DNA of 32,652 nucleotides from PNAI01 sp964575715 (GCA_964575715.1 CAZNSG010000097.1:1-32652), one strand, 5' to 3'; numbered from the stretch's first letter, positions 24,010 through 32,518 are shown. The notes: generated from the sequence alone by a model not told the origin. Made by a program: numbers and translations.

Positions 24010-24761
24010 TGCGGTTTTTTACTTTCTATCGCACCGAGATGTCCGGCATCGATGATAAGGGACGCCAGCGCGCGGCCGATGCAATCGTGCAGCCGCTTGG
24101 CGATGGCGGTGTCCTTGGTGGCGGCGTAGAGATCGATCGCGCCCGAGTCGTTCCAATTGCGCATGATGGCAAGCCGGTCGAACAACGGCACCTGACGTTC
24201 GCGGGCCACCCAGCGCATATTTTCGGCATACGCCTCTATTGCCAGCATCAATTCCAGCCGCGGGCTATACTGCATGTTCACGAGGATAATATCCACCCCC
24301 CGGGACTGCAATTTCTCGACGCCTTCGGTGATACTGGTCAGGAATTCCTTGGGATTGACGCCCTGGTTCGCGTCGAATGTGCCGGTTTGCCATATGACCA
24401 ATATCGGTTTTTCATCGAGCAGCATCTTGTCGATGGTCTTACCCATCTTCTCGGCGGATTGCCGCGGCTTGGCATGAGAGACAACTTCAACCTTTAAGTT
24501 TGGCACCATCCGCTTGAGCGATTCCTCAAGCCGCGCCGGGTAAGCATCGCGCCCGCCATCCGGGCCCGGAAGCGTAGACGATGTCGTGCCCAATACGACG
24601 ATCTTGAGGGTGCGCCGCTGATTTGCCGCCGCGATGACGCGCTCCAGAAGACTATCGCCAAACAGCAAATGGCCCGGAACCGGGCAGGCATTGATCGCAC
24701 TCGCGCGCGCCCCGCAGAGGCTTGCCAGAATCAGAAGAAAGGCTGCAATCGCTGTTCTCAT
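24006..24761 (-). CDS. Exported SGNH-like protein lacking the catalytic residues
   Basis: Encodes 251 aa from ATG 24761, with signal peptide IAAFLLILASLCGARASA and GGAGGGGG upstream. It is clearly homologous over its length to the next gene: VVLGTTSSTLPG aligns with VAIGSSSTAG, AYPARL with SYPSRL, LVIWQTGTFD with LVLWQLGTNS, and the NPQYAPR block with VNMQYSPR. The nucleophile position is T60, the block II Gly is lost (SHAKPRQ), the block III Asn is F129, and the block V DxxH is absent. A GDSL string at residues 35-38 lies before the first strand and is not block I. It is probably a pseudo-hydrolase, perhaps a binding partner for its active neighbour. Both ends overlap adjacent genes by four bases. 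Confidence 0.82.
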   Translation of the reverse strand: MRTAIAAFLLILASLCGARASAINACPVPGHLLFGDSLLERVIAAANQRRTLKIVVLGTTSSTLPGPDGGRDAYPARLEESLKRMVPNLKVEVVSHAKPRQSAEKMGKTIDKMLLDEKPILVIWQTGTFDANQGVNPKEFLTSITEGVEKLQSRGVDIILVNMQYSPRLELMLAIEAYAENMRWVARERQVPLFDRLAIMRNWNDSGAIDLYAATKDTAIAKRLHDCIGRALASLIIDAGHLGAIESKKPQ

Positions 24762-26074
24762 GCTCCCCCTCCCGCAAGGGCCGCCTCCGGCGGGCGCTTG
24801 GGCGGACCGGCTCCGCGTTCCATGGATTTGTACCACGAAATCATGGCGGCGGTCGCGATCATCACAAGCACCCCGACGACGCTGACCAAAATCTGCATGG
24901 CCACGCCACGATAGAATTCAACCATGACGAAGTGCGCTGCAAAGGCAAGAAAGACGCCGAGACAGAAGATTTCGAGCGAATGCTGGCCGCACAATATCGC
25001 CGGGCGCAGGAATTTCGATTTAAGCCCCGACCAATCCTGAGGTACGAACCGCACAATCACGGCAGCCAGCGCCAGAAAATGCGCGAAGCGCAGCACGTCA
25101 AGGTTGATCTTGTCGATCGGATACATCCACTCACTGAGCCAGCGGGGGATTAAATACGCAAAGCGGGGGGCGTGCCAAGTCAGCGTGACTGCGAACGCAA
25201 ACACGAGATAGGAAATCGCAACCGCGGTGATTGCCGGCGAGCGCAGTACGCGCGACAGGCGGTCGGCTCCGCCCAGCGCGCACCAGGCGCCGAACACGAA
25301 CAGCAACTGCCAGGCAAATGGATTGAACCACCATTCGCCGGTTGGATAGGCTGGAAGGTTCCAGCCAAATTGCCAGTTGCCCGCATAGATCAAGACCGAG
25401 AGCCCGAGCGCGGCCGTTGCGCTGCGCTGCAGCAGCCACAGAATAGGCGGGAACAACAGCAGCAGCACGATGTAGAGCGGCAGCACGTCCATATTGGCTG
25501 GCTTGAATTTGAGCAGCAGCGCCTGGATGATGGTCACGTCCGGGTGGTTAAGGAAATCGAGCGCGTTCATTTCCTCGGCATAGACCGGGTTGACGAAGCT
25601 TTGCTGCACATAGGCGATCTCGGCAATGTAGATGGTGAACAGAAAGATGTGCGCCACATAGATTTGCCACGTGCGCCGCAGGATGCGCGCGCTTGCGACC
25701 AGCGGGCCGCGCTCAAGCATGGCTTTGCCGTAGACGAAGGCCGCGGTGTAACCGGAAATGAATATAAAAATCTCGGTGGCGTCGCTAAATCCGTAATTGC
25801 GGATGGTAATCCAGTTCACAATATTCGATGGGATATGATCGACAAAGATCAGCCAGAGCGCGATGCCGCGGAACAGATCGAGCCGCAGATCGCGCGCTTT
25901 GGGAATCGTGGGAGCCATTACCGGGGATCGTTTGCGCTCTGCCCTCTTACCGGAGAACTGATCGCCCTTGGGCACACCTTCGGGGTCGGGCTCGGAAACA
26001 AAAACCCGCGCTACTTCCTGCGTCTTGCTGGAAGAACCAGCGTCTTGGCGTGCCTGGACGTGCTTTTCGCTCAT
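24758..26074 (-). CDS. opgC: OpgC-family acyltransferase
   Basis: Integral inner-membrane protein of about 438 aa. The OpgC family transfers succinyl groups to osmoregulated periplasmic glucans. After about 60 cytosolic residues comes the conserved RDLRLDLFRGIALWLIFVDH, with the catalytic-type Asp/His, then DATEIFIFISGYTAAFVYG and about ten membrane segments up to AAMISWYKS. ATG 26074 was preferred because long N-terminal tails are usual here. The alternative ATG at 25918 begins directly before the conserved part, and the frame is open to 26131. It is the first gene of the opgC-SGNH-SGNH operon, with a four-base overlap to the next gene, and is divergent from apaG. A different acyl donor or acceptor is possible. 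Confidence 0.87.
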   Translation of the reverse strand: MSEKHVQARQDAGSSSKTQEVARVFVSEPDPEGVPKGDQFSGKRAERKRSPVMAPTIPKARDLRLDLFRGIALWLIFVDHIPSNIVNWITIRNYGFSDATEIFIFISGYTAAFVYGKAMLERGPLVASARILRRTWQIYVAHIFLFTIYIAEIAYVQQSFVNPVYAEEMNALDFLNHPDVTIIQALLLKFKPANMDVLPLYIVLLLLFPPILWLLQRSATAALGLSVLIYAGNWQFGWNLPAYPTGEWWFNPFAWQLLFVFGAWCALGGADRLSRVLRSPAITAVAISYLVFAFAVTLTWHAPRFAYLIPRWLSEWMYPIDKINLDVLRFAHFLALAAVIVRFVPQDWSGLKSKFLRPAILCGQHSLEIFCLGVFLAFAAHFVMVEFYRGVAMQILVSVVGVLVMIATAAMISWYKSMERGAGPPKRPPEAALAGGGA

Positions 26075-26154
26075 TGTGCCGGCCCCATGACACAGGGTAT
26101 GGAGACACAGGTAATTGATCGGGCCGGCCACCGCTTCGGCTGGCAGAGGTTAGC

Positions 26155-26547
26155 ATGTACCACACCGTCACACGCAACATCGAGGTTACCGTTACGCCTC
26201 GTTTTCTTGCCGAGCGCTCCTCGCCGGACAACGGCTATTTTTTCTGGGCCTACACGATCGCGATTATTAATCGCGGAACGCACACGGTACAGCTCAAGAC
26301 CCGGCACTGGAAGATCACCGACGCTCACGGCCGCCTGCAGGAAGTACGCGGCGCCGGCGTCGTCGGCGAGGAGCCCGTGCTCAAGCCCGGCGAAACCTTC
26401 GAATACACCAGCGGCGTGCCGCTGCCGACGCCGTCGGGTTTCATGCTCGGGACCTACGGCATGGTGACGTCGGATGGCGAAAACTTCGACATCGAGATTC
26501 CGGCATTCTCGCTCGATTCGGCACATGCCAAGCACACCATCAATTGA
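26155..26547 (+). CDS. apaG: ApaG protein (DUF525)
   Basis: Encodes 130 aa, a single fibronectin-III-like ApaG domain and the full family length. It has the N-terminal VTRNIEVTVTPRFL, a central FFWAYTIAIINRGTHTVQL, the GEEPVLKPGETFEYTSG loop and the C-terminal GFMLGTYGMVTSDG. The family is linked to cobalt/magnesium resistance in enterics, but its biochemical role is unsettled. The start has AGAGG seven nt upstream. It stands alone, divergent from opgC and convergent with the L,D-transpeptidase gene eight nt downstream. Confidence 0.95.
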   Translation: MYHTVTRNIEVTVTPRFLAERSSPDNGYFFWAYTIAIINRGTHTVQLKTRHWKITDAHGRLQEVRGAGVVGEEPVLKPGETFEYTSGVPLPTPSGFMLGTYGMVTSDGENFDIEIPAFSLDSAHAKHTIN

Positions 26548-26555
26548 TATCGGTC

Positions 26556-27287
26556 TCAACGTTTCACCGTCTGTGTCTGCGGCAAACAGCCGCGCAAGCG
26601 GTTAAGTGCATGGCGCGGCAAGATCGCCAGCACGGCGCCGGCCGCGGCGAATTCCTGCAGCGCGAGGATTCTTTCTTCGGGCATCGATACGCAGCCGCCG
26701 GTGCCACGGGTCGGGGCGCGCCAGACGTGAATGAAAATGCACGAGCCAGCCTTCGCCGCCGCATCGGTCGGGTAATCGACAAGCAGCCCGCGCCGGTACA
26801 TGGGCAGGGCCTTGCTCATGTTCTCGGCATGCACATCGGGGCCGACCAAGGCGCGCGACGTGATGGTGTTATAGGCCGGCGACGATAAATCGTCGACACA
26901 GATGGTGTCGTCGGTGACTTGCAGATGGCCAGGGCGCGTGGAGGGAATGGTCCCGAAGCTCGTGCCGATCGGATAGACCCCGGCCGGAGCGCGCTTGTCG
27001 CCTTCCGCCTTTATCGGCTCGCCCGCGCGCGCGAGATGCCGAAACATGGGCGCCCAGGCCATGCCGGCGCGCCCGACCAGCGCCGGTTCGGCTGGTCCAA
27101 GCCTGCGCCAGCGATCGCCCACGGCAGCGCGCTCGAACAGCTGCGCGGTTGCAGGGGTGGCATCCATGGCCTCGGTGGTGACCAGCACAAGACGCTTGGC
27201 GTCGCTTAAGGTCGCCGGACACGATTGGGCGAACGCCGCAGACGGCGCGAGCAGCACAGCAAGCAATGCGATGGCGCGGCAACCCAT
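26556..27287 (-). CDS. L,D-transpeptidase (YkuD-type), exported
   Basis: Encodes 243 aa with signal peptide AIALLAVLLAPSAAFAQS. The YkuD catalytic region reads SCIFIHVWRAPTRGTGGCVSM (about residues 187-207), with His in IHVWR and the nucleophilic Cys in GGCVSM, in place of the usual SxGC with Gly before Gly-Cys. It is likely to work on peptidoglycan cross-links or lipoprotein attachment in the periplasm. Domain size and position are normal for short YkuD proteins. There is no co-transcribed partner: hslO ends 32 nt upstream on the same strand, and transcription could continue from it. Confidence 0.87.
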   Translation of the reverse strand: MGCRAIALLAVLLAPSAAFAQSCPATLSDAKRLVLVTTEAMDATPATAQLFERAAVGDRWRRLGPAEPALVGRAGMAWAPMFRHLARAGEPIKAEGDKRAPAGVYPIGTSFGTIPSTRPGHLQVTDDTICVDDLSSPAYNTITSRALVGPDVHAENMSKALPMYRRGLLVDYPTDAAAKAGSCIFIHVWRAPTRGTGGCVSMPEERILALQEFAAAGAVLAILPRHALNRLRGCLPQTQTVKR

Positions 27288-27318
27288 GGGAAATTCCGAT
27301 TCCTCGCAATCGATCCTA

Positions 27319-28326
27319 TCAGACTTGTTCGCTCGCTACTTCCCCAGGCGCGAACACGTAGTTCGCACTGCAGAATTCGCAAGTGACCGAGATTACACCG
27401 TTTTCCACCATGTGGTCATGGTCGTCCCGTGAGAAACTTCGCAGCATCGCATCCACGCCTGCACGCGAGCATGAACACTCCGCCCGCAGATCGCGGTAGC
27501 GAAACACCCGCACGCCGTGCTCGTGAAACAGCCGGTAGACCAATCGCTCGCTTGAGAGATCTGGATCGATCAGCTCCAGATCCTCAACAGTTGCAACCAG
27601 TGCGCGGCCTTCGGCCCACGCCTCGTCTTCCGGCACCACATGGGGCGCGGTACCGTCAGGGGCATCGCCGGGATCGAGGTCGGCCATGCGCGCGCGCTCG
27701 GGTGCGAGCGGCAGGAATTGCAACAGCATGCCGCCGGCGCGCCAGCGGCGGCCTTTTCCTGCGGAAAATTCCTCCGCTACCGCGAGCCGCACCCGCGTCG
27801 GAATCTGCTCGGAGCGGCGGAAATATTCGTGCGCCGCGGCCTCCAGATCGCCGCCATCGAGCGCCACCACGCCTTGATAACGGCTCATGTCCGGCCCCTG
27901 GTCGATGGTCATGGCGAGGTGGCCGCGGCCGAGCAGTGCGCCGGGATCGGCCTTGCCGGCGGATATTGCGGTTGCCACTTGCGCGGCATCGAAGCGCGCA
28001 CAGGCACGCACTTTTCCCGGACTGCGGAAATCGATAACCAGCATGCGCACCGGCCCATCGGTCTGCGTCTGCAAGATGAAGCGGCCATCGAATTTCAGCG
28101 TGGAGCCAAGCAGCACGGCGAGCACGATGGCCTCGCCCAGCAATTTGGCGACCGGCAGGGGATAATTGTGGCGCGTGAGAATCTCATCGACCAGCGGCCC
28201 GAGCCGCACCACCTGGCCGCGCAGCTCCAGCGCCGTGACCGCAAACGGCAATATGGTGTCGTCGGGGGTCGTCGCCGCCGGTTCGCGCACCGGAATGCCG
28301 ATGTCTGGGTTGCGCATGACTGGCAT
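27319..28326 (-). CDS. hslO: Hsp33 redox-regulated chaperone
   Basis: Holding chaperone activated by oxidation, 335 aa. The N-terminal chaperone domain includes VAKLLGEAIVLAVLLGSTLKF and the GHLAMTIDQGPDMSRYQGVV loop. The zinc/redox switch lies near the C-terminus as ECSCSRAG (CxC) and CEFCSANY (CxxC), with all four Cys present. The start at 28326 is followed by another ATG at 28317; neither has a clear ribosome site. It is 43 nt downstream of vapC on the same strand. The cytosolic product protects proteins during heat plus oxidative stress. Confidence 0.94.
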   Translation of the reverse strand: MPVMRNPDIGIPVREPAATTPDDTILPFAVTALELRGQVVRLGPLVDEILTRHNYPLPVAKLLGEAIVLAVLLGSTLKFDGRFILQTQTDGPVRMLVIDFRSPGKVRACARFDAAQVATAISAGKADPGALLGRGHLAMTIDQGPDMSRYQGVVALDGGDLEAAAHEYFRRSEQIPTRVRLAVAEEFSAGKGRRWRAGGMLLQFLPLAPERARMADLDPGDAPDGTAPHVVPEDEAWAEGRALVATVEDLELIDPDLSSERLVYRLFHEHGVRVFRYRDLRAECSCSRAGVDAMLRSFSRDDHDHMVENGVISVTCEFCSANYVFAPGEVASEQV

Positions 28327-28369
28327 AATGTAAGGCTATCGGCGTCAAAATCGAGCCCCGGCCACTTAC

Positions 28370-28801
28370 TTAGGCGACGGCCGGCACATGCCATTTCAGC
28401 CCAGGGAAGCGTGCGTAGTCGCGATCGAGCGTGACCCACTCGCAGCCCCACTCGATGGCAAGCGCCGCGAACCATGCGTCTGTGACGCGCGGTCCGCGCG
28501 TGCCGGTCTCTATGCACAGCCGCTTGAAGATGTCCCAGTGCCGCTCGCCGGGTTCGACAATCTGGCAGTGGGGCTGGCCGCGCAGATCGTCGCAGAACCT
28601 GAACGCCTCCTCGACCGTACTTGGTATCCGGTGCGTGCGCGGATTGGTGGTGACCCGCACCACCGCGCTGAGCGTCATCGGCGACAGGCCGAAACGGGCG
28701 TCGCTCGTGGCCACGCGATCCAGCCACGGGCGGCAGACCGCGTGTTGCGGCAAATCCTTTCGGAAGGCGTAGATCAGGACATTGACGTCCGGCAGAATCA
28801 T
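28370..28801 (-). CDS. vapC: PIN-domain toxin (VapC type)
   Basis: Predicted RNase toxin of 143 aa. PIN-domain acidic residues are D5 in MILPDVNVLIYAF, the VTDAWFAALA motif in the middle-to-end part, and D in WVTLDRDYARFPG. ATG 28801 overlaps the vapB stop by four bases (ATGA). The longer upstream frame is only the shadow of vapB. Together with the RHH antitoxin it forms a type II toxin-antitoxin pair inserted between argF and hslO. The RNA target is unknown. Confidence 0.9.
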   Translation of the reverse strand: MILPDVNVLIYAFRKDLPQHAVCRPWLDRVATSDARFGLSPMTLSAVVRVTTNPRTHRIPSTVEEAFRFCDDLRGQPHCQIVEPGERHWDIFKRLCIETGTRGPRVTDAWFAALAIEWGCEWVTLDRDYARFPGLKWHVPAVA

Positions 28802-29073
28802 TTGAAGTGTTTCATCCGCTCGACGTATTCCAGGTCGTCCATCTCCTGCAGCGCCGCCGAATCGGAGATGTCGATTCCTGGCATCAGCCCGCCGGTGGCC
28901 TTGCTGATGCGTGGCAGGACGCGTTTGGCCTTGCCGGGCTTGCGATTTTCGGCCACCACCAGCCGCAGGCCATCCTCGATCAGCGACGTGAGCGTGCGGC
29001 CCTCGGCGGCAGCCTTGCGCTTGGCGCGGCTGAGCAGGTCTTGCGGCAGGCGGACGGTGGTGCGCTCGGTCAT
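28798..29073 (-). CDS. vapB: RHH antitoxin (VapB type)
   Basis: Encodes 91 aa. The N-terminus TTVRLPQDLLSRAKRKAAAE and the following RTLTSLIEDGLRLVVAE form a ribbon-helix-helix DNA-binding dimer. The C-terminal part (DSAALQEMDDLEYVERMKHF) should wrap the PIN toxin. It probably represses its own operon through the ATATGTCAA repeats that overlap its start codon. Confidence 0.9.
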   Translation of the reverse strand: MTERTTVRLPQDLLSRAKRKAAAEGRTLTSLIEDGLRLVVAENRKPGKAKRVLPRISKATGGLMPGIDISDSAALQEMDDLEYVERMKHFK

Positions 29074-29109
29074 ATGTCAAGACATATTATATATATGTCA
29101 ATATGTCAA
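29072..29109 (-). promoter_or_regulatory. vapBC operator/promoter with ATATGTCAA repeats
   Basis: ATATGTCAAGACATAT (29072-29087) is a perfect dyad covering the vapB ATG. ATATGTCA follows at 29093-29100 and again at 29101-29108. On the coding strand the same stretch contains TTGACA (29109-29104) and TATAAT (29091-29086), though their 12-nt spacing is short for one promoter. RHH antitoxins typically bind such repeats for autorepression. An RNA starting here would be nearly leaderless. Confidence 0.7.
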
Positions 29110-29180
29110 TTATTCCAGCGCGGGCATCGCGCCATATAACGCCGTATCGACGATGAGCGAGCGCCGGGACAAATCCCGCC

Positions 29181-30116
29181 TCAATCGTTCACCGCATCGG
29201 TGTCGAGGCACCAGGCCAAAATTCCCTTCTGCGCATGCAGGCGGTTTTCCGCCTCGTCGAACACCACCGACTGCGGCCCGTCCATCACCTCGTCGGTGAC
29301 CTCCTCGCCGCGGTGCGCCGGCAGGCAATGCATGAACAGCGCGTCGGGCTTGGCCTTCGCCATCAGCTTGCGGTTGACCTGGTAGCGCTTGAGCAGGCCG
29401 AGGCGGCGGCGGCGGTCGACATCGCCCATGGACACCCAGGAGTCGGTAACGACGCAGTCGGCGCCCTTGACCGCCTCCGCCGGGTCGGAGCCGACGCTGA
29501 TCTCGGCGCCGGACTGCCTGGCCCAGTCGAGCAGCCATTTCTTCGGCTTGAGCGTCGGCGGCGTCGCGACCCGCAACCGAAAGGAAAAGCGCTCGGCCGC
29601 ATGCATCCAGGAGGTGAGCACGTTGTTGGCGTCGCCGGTCCAGGCCACGGTGCGGCCGCGGATCGAGCCGCGGCGCTCTTCGTACGTCATCACGTCGGAA
29701 AGCACCTGGCAGGGGTGCGAGCGCCGCGTGAGGCCGTTGATGACCGGCACGCTTGCGTGGCGCGCAAGCTCGGTGAGCGTTGCGTGATCGAGCGTGCGGA
29801 TGACGATGGCGTCGACATAGCGCGAGAGCACGCGCGCCGTGTCGGCGATGGTCTCGCCGCGGCCGAGCTGCATCTCCTGCGCGCGGAGCATGATGGCTGC
29901 GCCGCCAAGCTCGCGCATGGCGACGTCGAAGGAAACGCGGGTACGGGTCGAGGGCCGGTCGAAGATCATCGCCAGGGTGCGGCCGGCGAGCGGGCGCTCG
30001 GCCGCCGTGCGGGCGCGGGTGCGCTGGGCCTTCATCTGGCGGCTCGCGGCAATGATGTTGCGCAGATCGATCGCCGGAACATCGATCAGATTGAGGAAGT
30101 GCCGGATCTTGCTCAT
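29181..30116 (-). CDS. argF: Ornithine carbamoyltransferase
   Basis: Makes citrulline from ornithine and carbamoyl phosphate in arginine synthesis, 311 aa. The carbamoyl-phosphate loop is FDRPSTRTRVSFDVAM, followed by the RSHPCQVLSD motif; the ornithine side shows DSWVSMG and the MHCLPAHRGEEV signature with its Cys. Length is normal. Its ATG overlaps the argD stop by four bases, so argD-argF is one transcript with coupled translation. The product is a cytosolic trimer. Confidence 0.96.
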   Translation of the reverse strand: MSKIRHFLNLIDVPAIDLRNIIAASRQMKAQRTRARTAAERPLAGRTLAMIFDRPSTRTRVSFDVAMRELGGAAIMLRAQEMQLGRGETIADTARVLSRYVDAIVIRTLDHATLTELARHASVPVINGLTRRSHPCQVLSDVMTYEERRGSIRGRTVAWTGDANNVLTSWMHAAERFSFRLRVATPPTLKPKKWLLDWARQSGAEISVGSDPAEAVKGADCVVTDSWVSMGDVDRRRRLGLLKRYQVNRKLMAKAKPDALFMHCLPAHRGEEVTDEVMDGPQSVVFDEAENRLHAQKGILAWCLDTDAVND

Positions 30117-31315
30117 CCGGCCGCTCCCTTCTGGCGAACTTTCGCCTGCACAAGCTTGCCGCAGGCGCGATCGATCCGCGCAATGGCGTCCGCGATCTCG
30201 GCCTCGCTCACGATCAGCGGCGGGAGCAGGCGGACCACGTTATCGCCCGCGGCGACCGTGAGCAGCTTTTCGGCGCGCAGCGCATCGACGACCTCGCCGT
30301 TGGGGACCGTCGTGCGCAGTCCAATGAGAAGCCCCTCCCCGCGCACCTCGGCGATCACCGCCGCATGCCGGTCCTTGATCTCCGCCAGCCGCTGCTTGAA
30401 CAGCAGCGCGGTCTTGCGCACCCGATCCAAAAAGCCGGGCGCTAGCACCACGTCGAGCACCGCATTGCCCGCCGCCATCGCCAGCGGATTGCCGCCGAAG
30501 GTGGAGCCATGGCTGCCCGCCGTCATGCCCTTGGACGCCTCGGCGGTGGCCAGGCACGCGCCGACCGGAAAGCCGCCGCCCAGCGCCTTGGCCAGCGCCA
30601 TGATATCGGGTGCTATTCCAGTGTGCTCATAGGCGAACATATCGCCGGTGCGGCCGATACCGGTTTGCACTTCGTCGAAAATCAGCAGCAGACCGCGTTC
30701 GTTGCAGAGTTGGCGCAGATTCCTCAGAAAAACCCGCGGCGCCACCCGCACACCACCCTCGCCCTGCACCGGCTCGATCAGGATGGCGGCGGTGGCCGGG
30801 CCGATGGCACGCTTGGTGGCTGCCAAATCCCCGAACGGCACCTGGTCGAAACCATCCACAACAGGCCCGAAGCCGTCGAGATGCTTCTTCTGGCCGCCGG
30901 CGGCCAAGGTCGCCAGCGTGCGGCCGTGGAACGCTCCCTCGTAGGTCACGAGCCGGTAACGCTCGCTCGCCCCCCTCGCCGACTGATATTTGCGCGCCAT
31001 CTTGATGGCGCATTCCAACGCTTCTGCGCCGGAATTGGCAAAAAACACGGTATCGGCGAAGCTGGCGGCGCAAAGCCGCTCCGCCAGCCGCTCGCTTTCG
31101 GGAATGCGATAGAGGTTGGAGACGTGGAGCAGATTCTTGACTTGCTCGGTGAGCGCCTCGACCACCTTTGGATGCGCATGACCCAGCGCATTGACCGCAA
31201 CTCCCGAGGTGAAATCGAGGTAGCGCTCGCCGTTGGTCGCGATCAGCCAAGCGCCTTCCCCCCGCTCAAAGGCAAGGTCGACCCGCGGATAGGTAGGCAA
31301 CAAATGCGATGTCAC
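30113..31315 (-). CDS. argD: Acetylornithine aminotransferase
   Basis: PLP enzyme of 400 aa converting N-acetylglutamate semialdehyde to N-acetylornithine (often also the succinyl-DAP step of lysine synthesis). The conserved HLLPTYPRVDLAFERGEGAW start, the FANSGAEALECAIKMAR block, LLIFDEVQTGIGRTG and the PLP lysine in MALAKALGGG are present. GTG 31315 was chosen because it gives the family N-terminus (VTSHLLPTY) and GGGGTGA lies upstream. The frame is open to 31417 but would read through the leader hairpin and promoter. It is translationally coupled to argF. Confidence 0.94.
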   Translation of the reverse strand: MTSHLLPTYPRVDLAFERGEGAWLIATNGERYLDFTSGVAVNALGHAHPKVVEALTEQVKNLLHVSNLYRIPESERLAERLCAASFADTVFFANSGAEALECAIKMARKYQSARGASERYRLVTYEGAFHGRTLATLAAGGQKKHLDGFGPVVDGFDQVPFGDLAATKRAIGPATAAILIEPVQGEGGVRVAPRVFLRNLRQLCNERGLLLIFDEVQTGIGRTGDMFAYEHTGIAPDIMALAKALGGGFPVGACLATAEASKGMTAGSHGSTFGGNPLAMAAGNAVLDVVLAPGFLDRVRKTALLFKQRLAEIKDRHAAVIAEVRGEGLLIGLRTTVPNGEVVDALRAEKLLTVAAGDNVVRLLPPLIVSEAEIADAIARIDRACGKLVQAKVRQKGAAG

Positions 31316-31357
31316 GGCCCGGCTCACCCCGCAGCGAACTTCTTGCCGAAATGAAAT

Positions 31358-31414
31358 GTGCCGCCTCTCTGGGCGGCACCATTGATATTTTATGGCCGGG
31401 CCACCGCTTGTCAA
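31358..31414 (-). promoter_or_regulatory. argDF promoter and 5' hairpin
   Basis: On the minus strand TTGACA (31414-31409), a 16-nt spacer and TAAAAT (31392-31387) form a good sigma70-type promoter. The start would be near 31380, right at a perfect hairpin: GTGCCGCC (31379-31372 on that strand) and GGCGGCAC (31365-31358) with a 6-nt loop. A hairpin at the very 5' end could stabilise the mRNA; no T-run follows, so it is not a standard terminator. Confidence 0.65.
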
Positions 31415-31604
31415 CACGCGCCGCGTGGCAATTTCGCCGGCGCCTTACCGGTCCCGCATCGGTTTCTCACCCGTTCTTGAGCCCTACTTTAGACCATTGG
31501 AACTCGCGCGCGCTCAAATTTTGAACCAATCGGAAAAAGCGGAAAGTTTTTTTGCCAATTAACGCATCAATACAACGCTGTCAGAGGTGTTGCAGCGATG
31601 TGAC

Positions 31605-31803
31605 TGTGGATACGTTTGTTACCGACAGCGGACATGAATGTGTGGACGCGCGTGCGGCCAACTCTTGCGCCTGACTCTTGTCATATTGTAGCGTCGCCTT
31701 CGTCGCCAACAACATCTCGTGCGGCGCACTGTTTCTAAGTTCCATCAGTAGAGCGTGTTGGATCGGATGACTGCATGAGTTGTCCGATGAAGAAGTTGGA
31801 TTC
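31605..31803 (+). promoter_or_regulatory. gcrA upstream region: DnaA-box-like and GANTC sites
   Basis: TGTGGATAC (31605-31613) matches the DnaA box TGTGGATAA at 8/9. GACTC (31673-31677) and GATTC (31799-31803) are GANTC sites for the CcrM methylase. CGCTGTC and GACAGCG flank the DnaA-like box. In Caulobacter gcrA is activated by DnaA and influenced by GANTC methylation, so these fit. The long 532-nt divergent gap (31316-31847) holds no other gene. Confidence 0.55.
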
Positions 31804-31847
31804 TGCCAACGCTGTCACCGCAGCTCTGTTGCGACGAGGAAACATTA

Positions 31848-32342
31848 ATGACGTGGACCGACGAGCGGGTGGAGATGCTCAAGAAGCTGTGGGCCGACGG
31901 ACTCTCTGCGAGTCAGATCGCCGCCGTGCTCGGCGGCGTCACCCGCAACGCGGTCATCGGCAAGGTGCATCGGCTCGGACTTTCGGGCCGCGCCAAATCG
32001 GCGTCGTCGGGTGTGCCGCGGCAGCGCAAGCCGCGTACGCACATGCTGCGCGTAGCGCGGCCGGCCTCACGCGGCTCCAACGCGCTCGCGCTGGCTTACG
32101 ACATGGACTCCGAGCCGGAGCCGGAGCTGATCGATAACATCATCCCGATCGGACAGCGCCGCACGCTGCTTGAACTCAATGAGAGCACCTGCCGCTGGCC
32201 GATTGGCGACCCGGCCACCCCGGACTTCTTTTTCTGCGGTGGTAAGCCATTGACCAGCCTGCCTTATTGCCACTACCACTCGCGCGTGGCCTACCAGCCG
32301 GCATCCGACCGCCGCAAGGACCGCCGCCCGTTCCGGGCCTAG
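31848..32342 (+). CDS. gcrA: GcrA cell-cycle transcription factor
   Basis: Encodes 164 aa, an alphaproteobacterial sigma70 co-activator that senses GANTC methylation. The N-terminus TWTDERVEMLKKLWADGLSA, then QIAAVLGG, TRNAVIGKVHRLGL and the SGRAKS basic end form the hallmark HTH. A linker of about 80 residues follows, then the C-terminal sigma2-interacting domain with ESTCRWPIGDP and FFFCGGK...PYCHYHSRVAYQP. The start has GAGGAA upstream. It is transcribed divergently from argDF. Confidence 0.96.
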   Translation: MTWTDERVEMLKKLWADGLSASQIAAVLGGVTRNAVIGKVHRLGLSGRAKSASSGVPRQRKPRTHMLRVARPASRGSNALALAYDMDSEPEPELIDNIIPIGQRRTLLELNESTCRWPIGDPATPDFFFCGGKPLTSLPYCHYHSRVAYQPASDRRKDRRPFRA

Positions 32343-32390
32343 ATCGCGCGCCCCGCATGGCCGCGCGGCGCAGGCCGACATTAATACCTA

Positions 32391-32518
32391 GAGCATGATC
32401 CCGAAACAGCTTGCCCCCGGACTTGATCCGGGGGTGGGAACCGGTTTTCGGAAAAGATCATGCTCAAACAAAAAGCTAGAGCCCGGCTCTGATTCCATCA
32501 CAATGGATAAGGCTCTAG
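32391..32518. repeat. Two adjacent dispersed palindromes after gcrA
   Basis: The first is bounded by GAGCATGATC (32391-32400) and GATCATGCTC (32456-32465), with an inner CCCCCGGACTTGATCCGGGGG dyad split around 32420. The second has CTAGAGCC (32476-32483) and GGCTCTAG (32511-32518). Both look like common rhizobial intergenic repeats. The remaining 32519-32652 shows no gene I can support. Confidence 0.75.

Noticed and set aside
29235..30632. 465-codon plus-strand frame
   Set aside because: Entirely antisense to argF and argD, which have all family motifs; a high-GC shadow frame.
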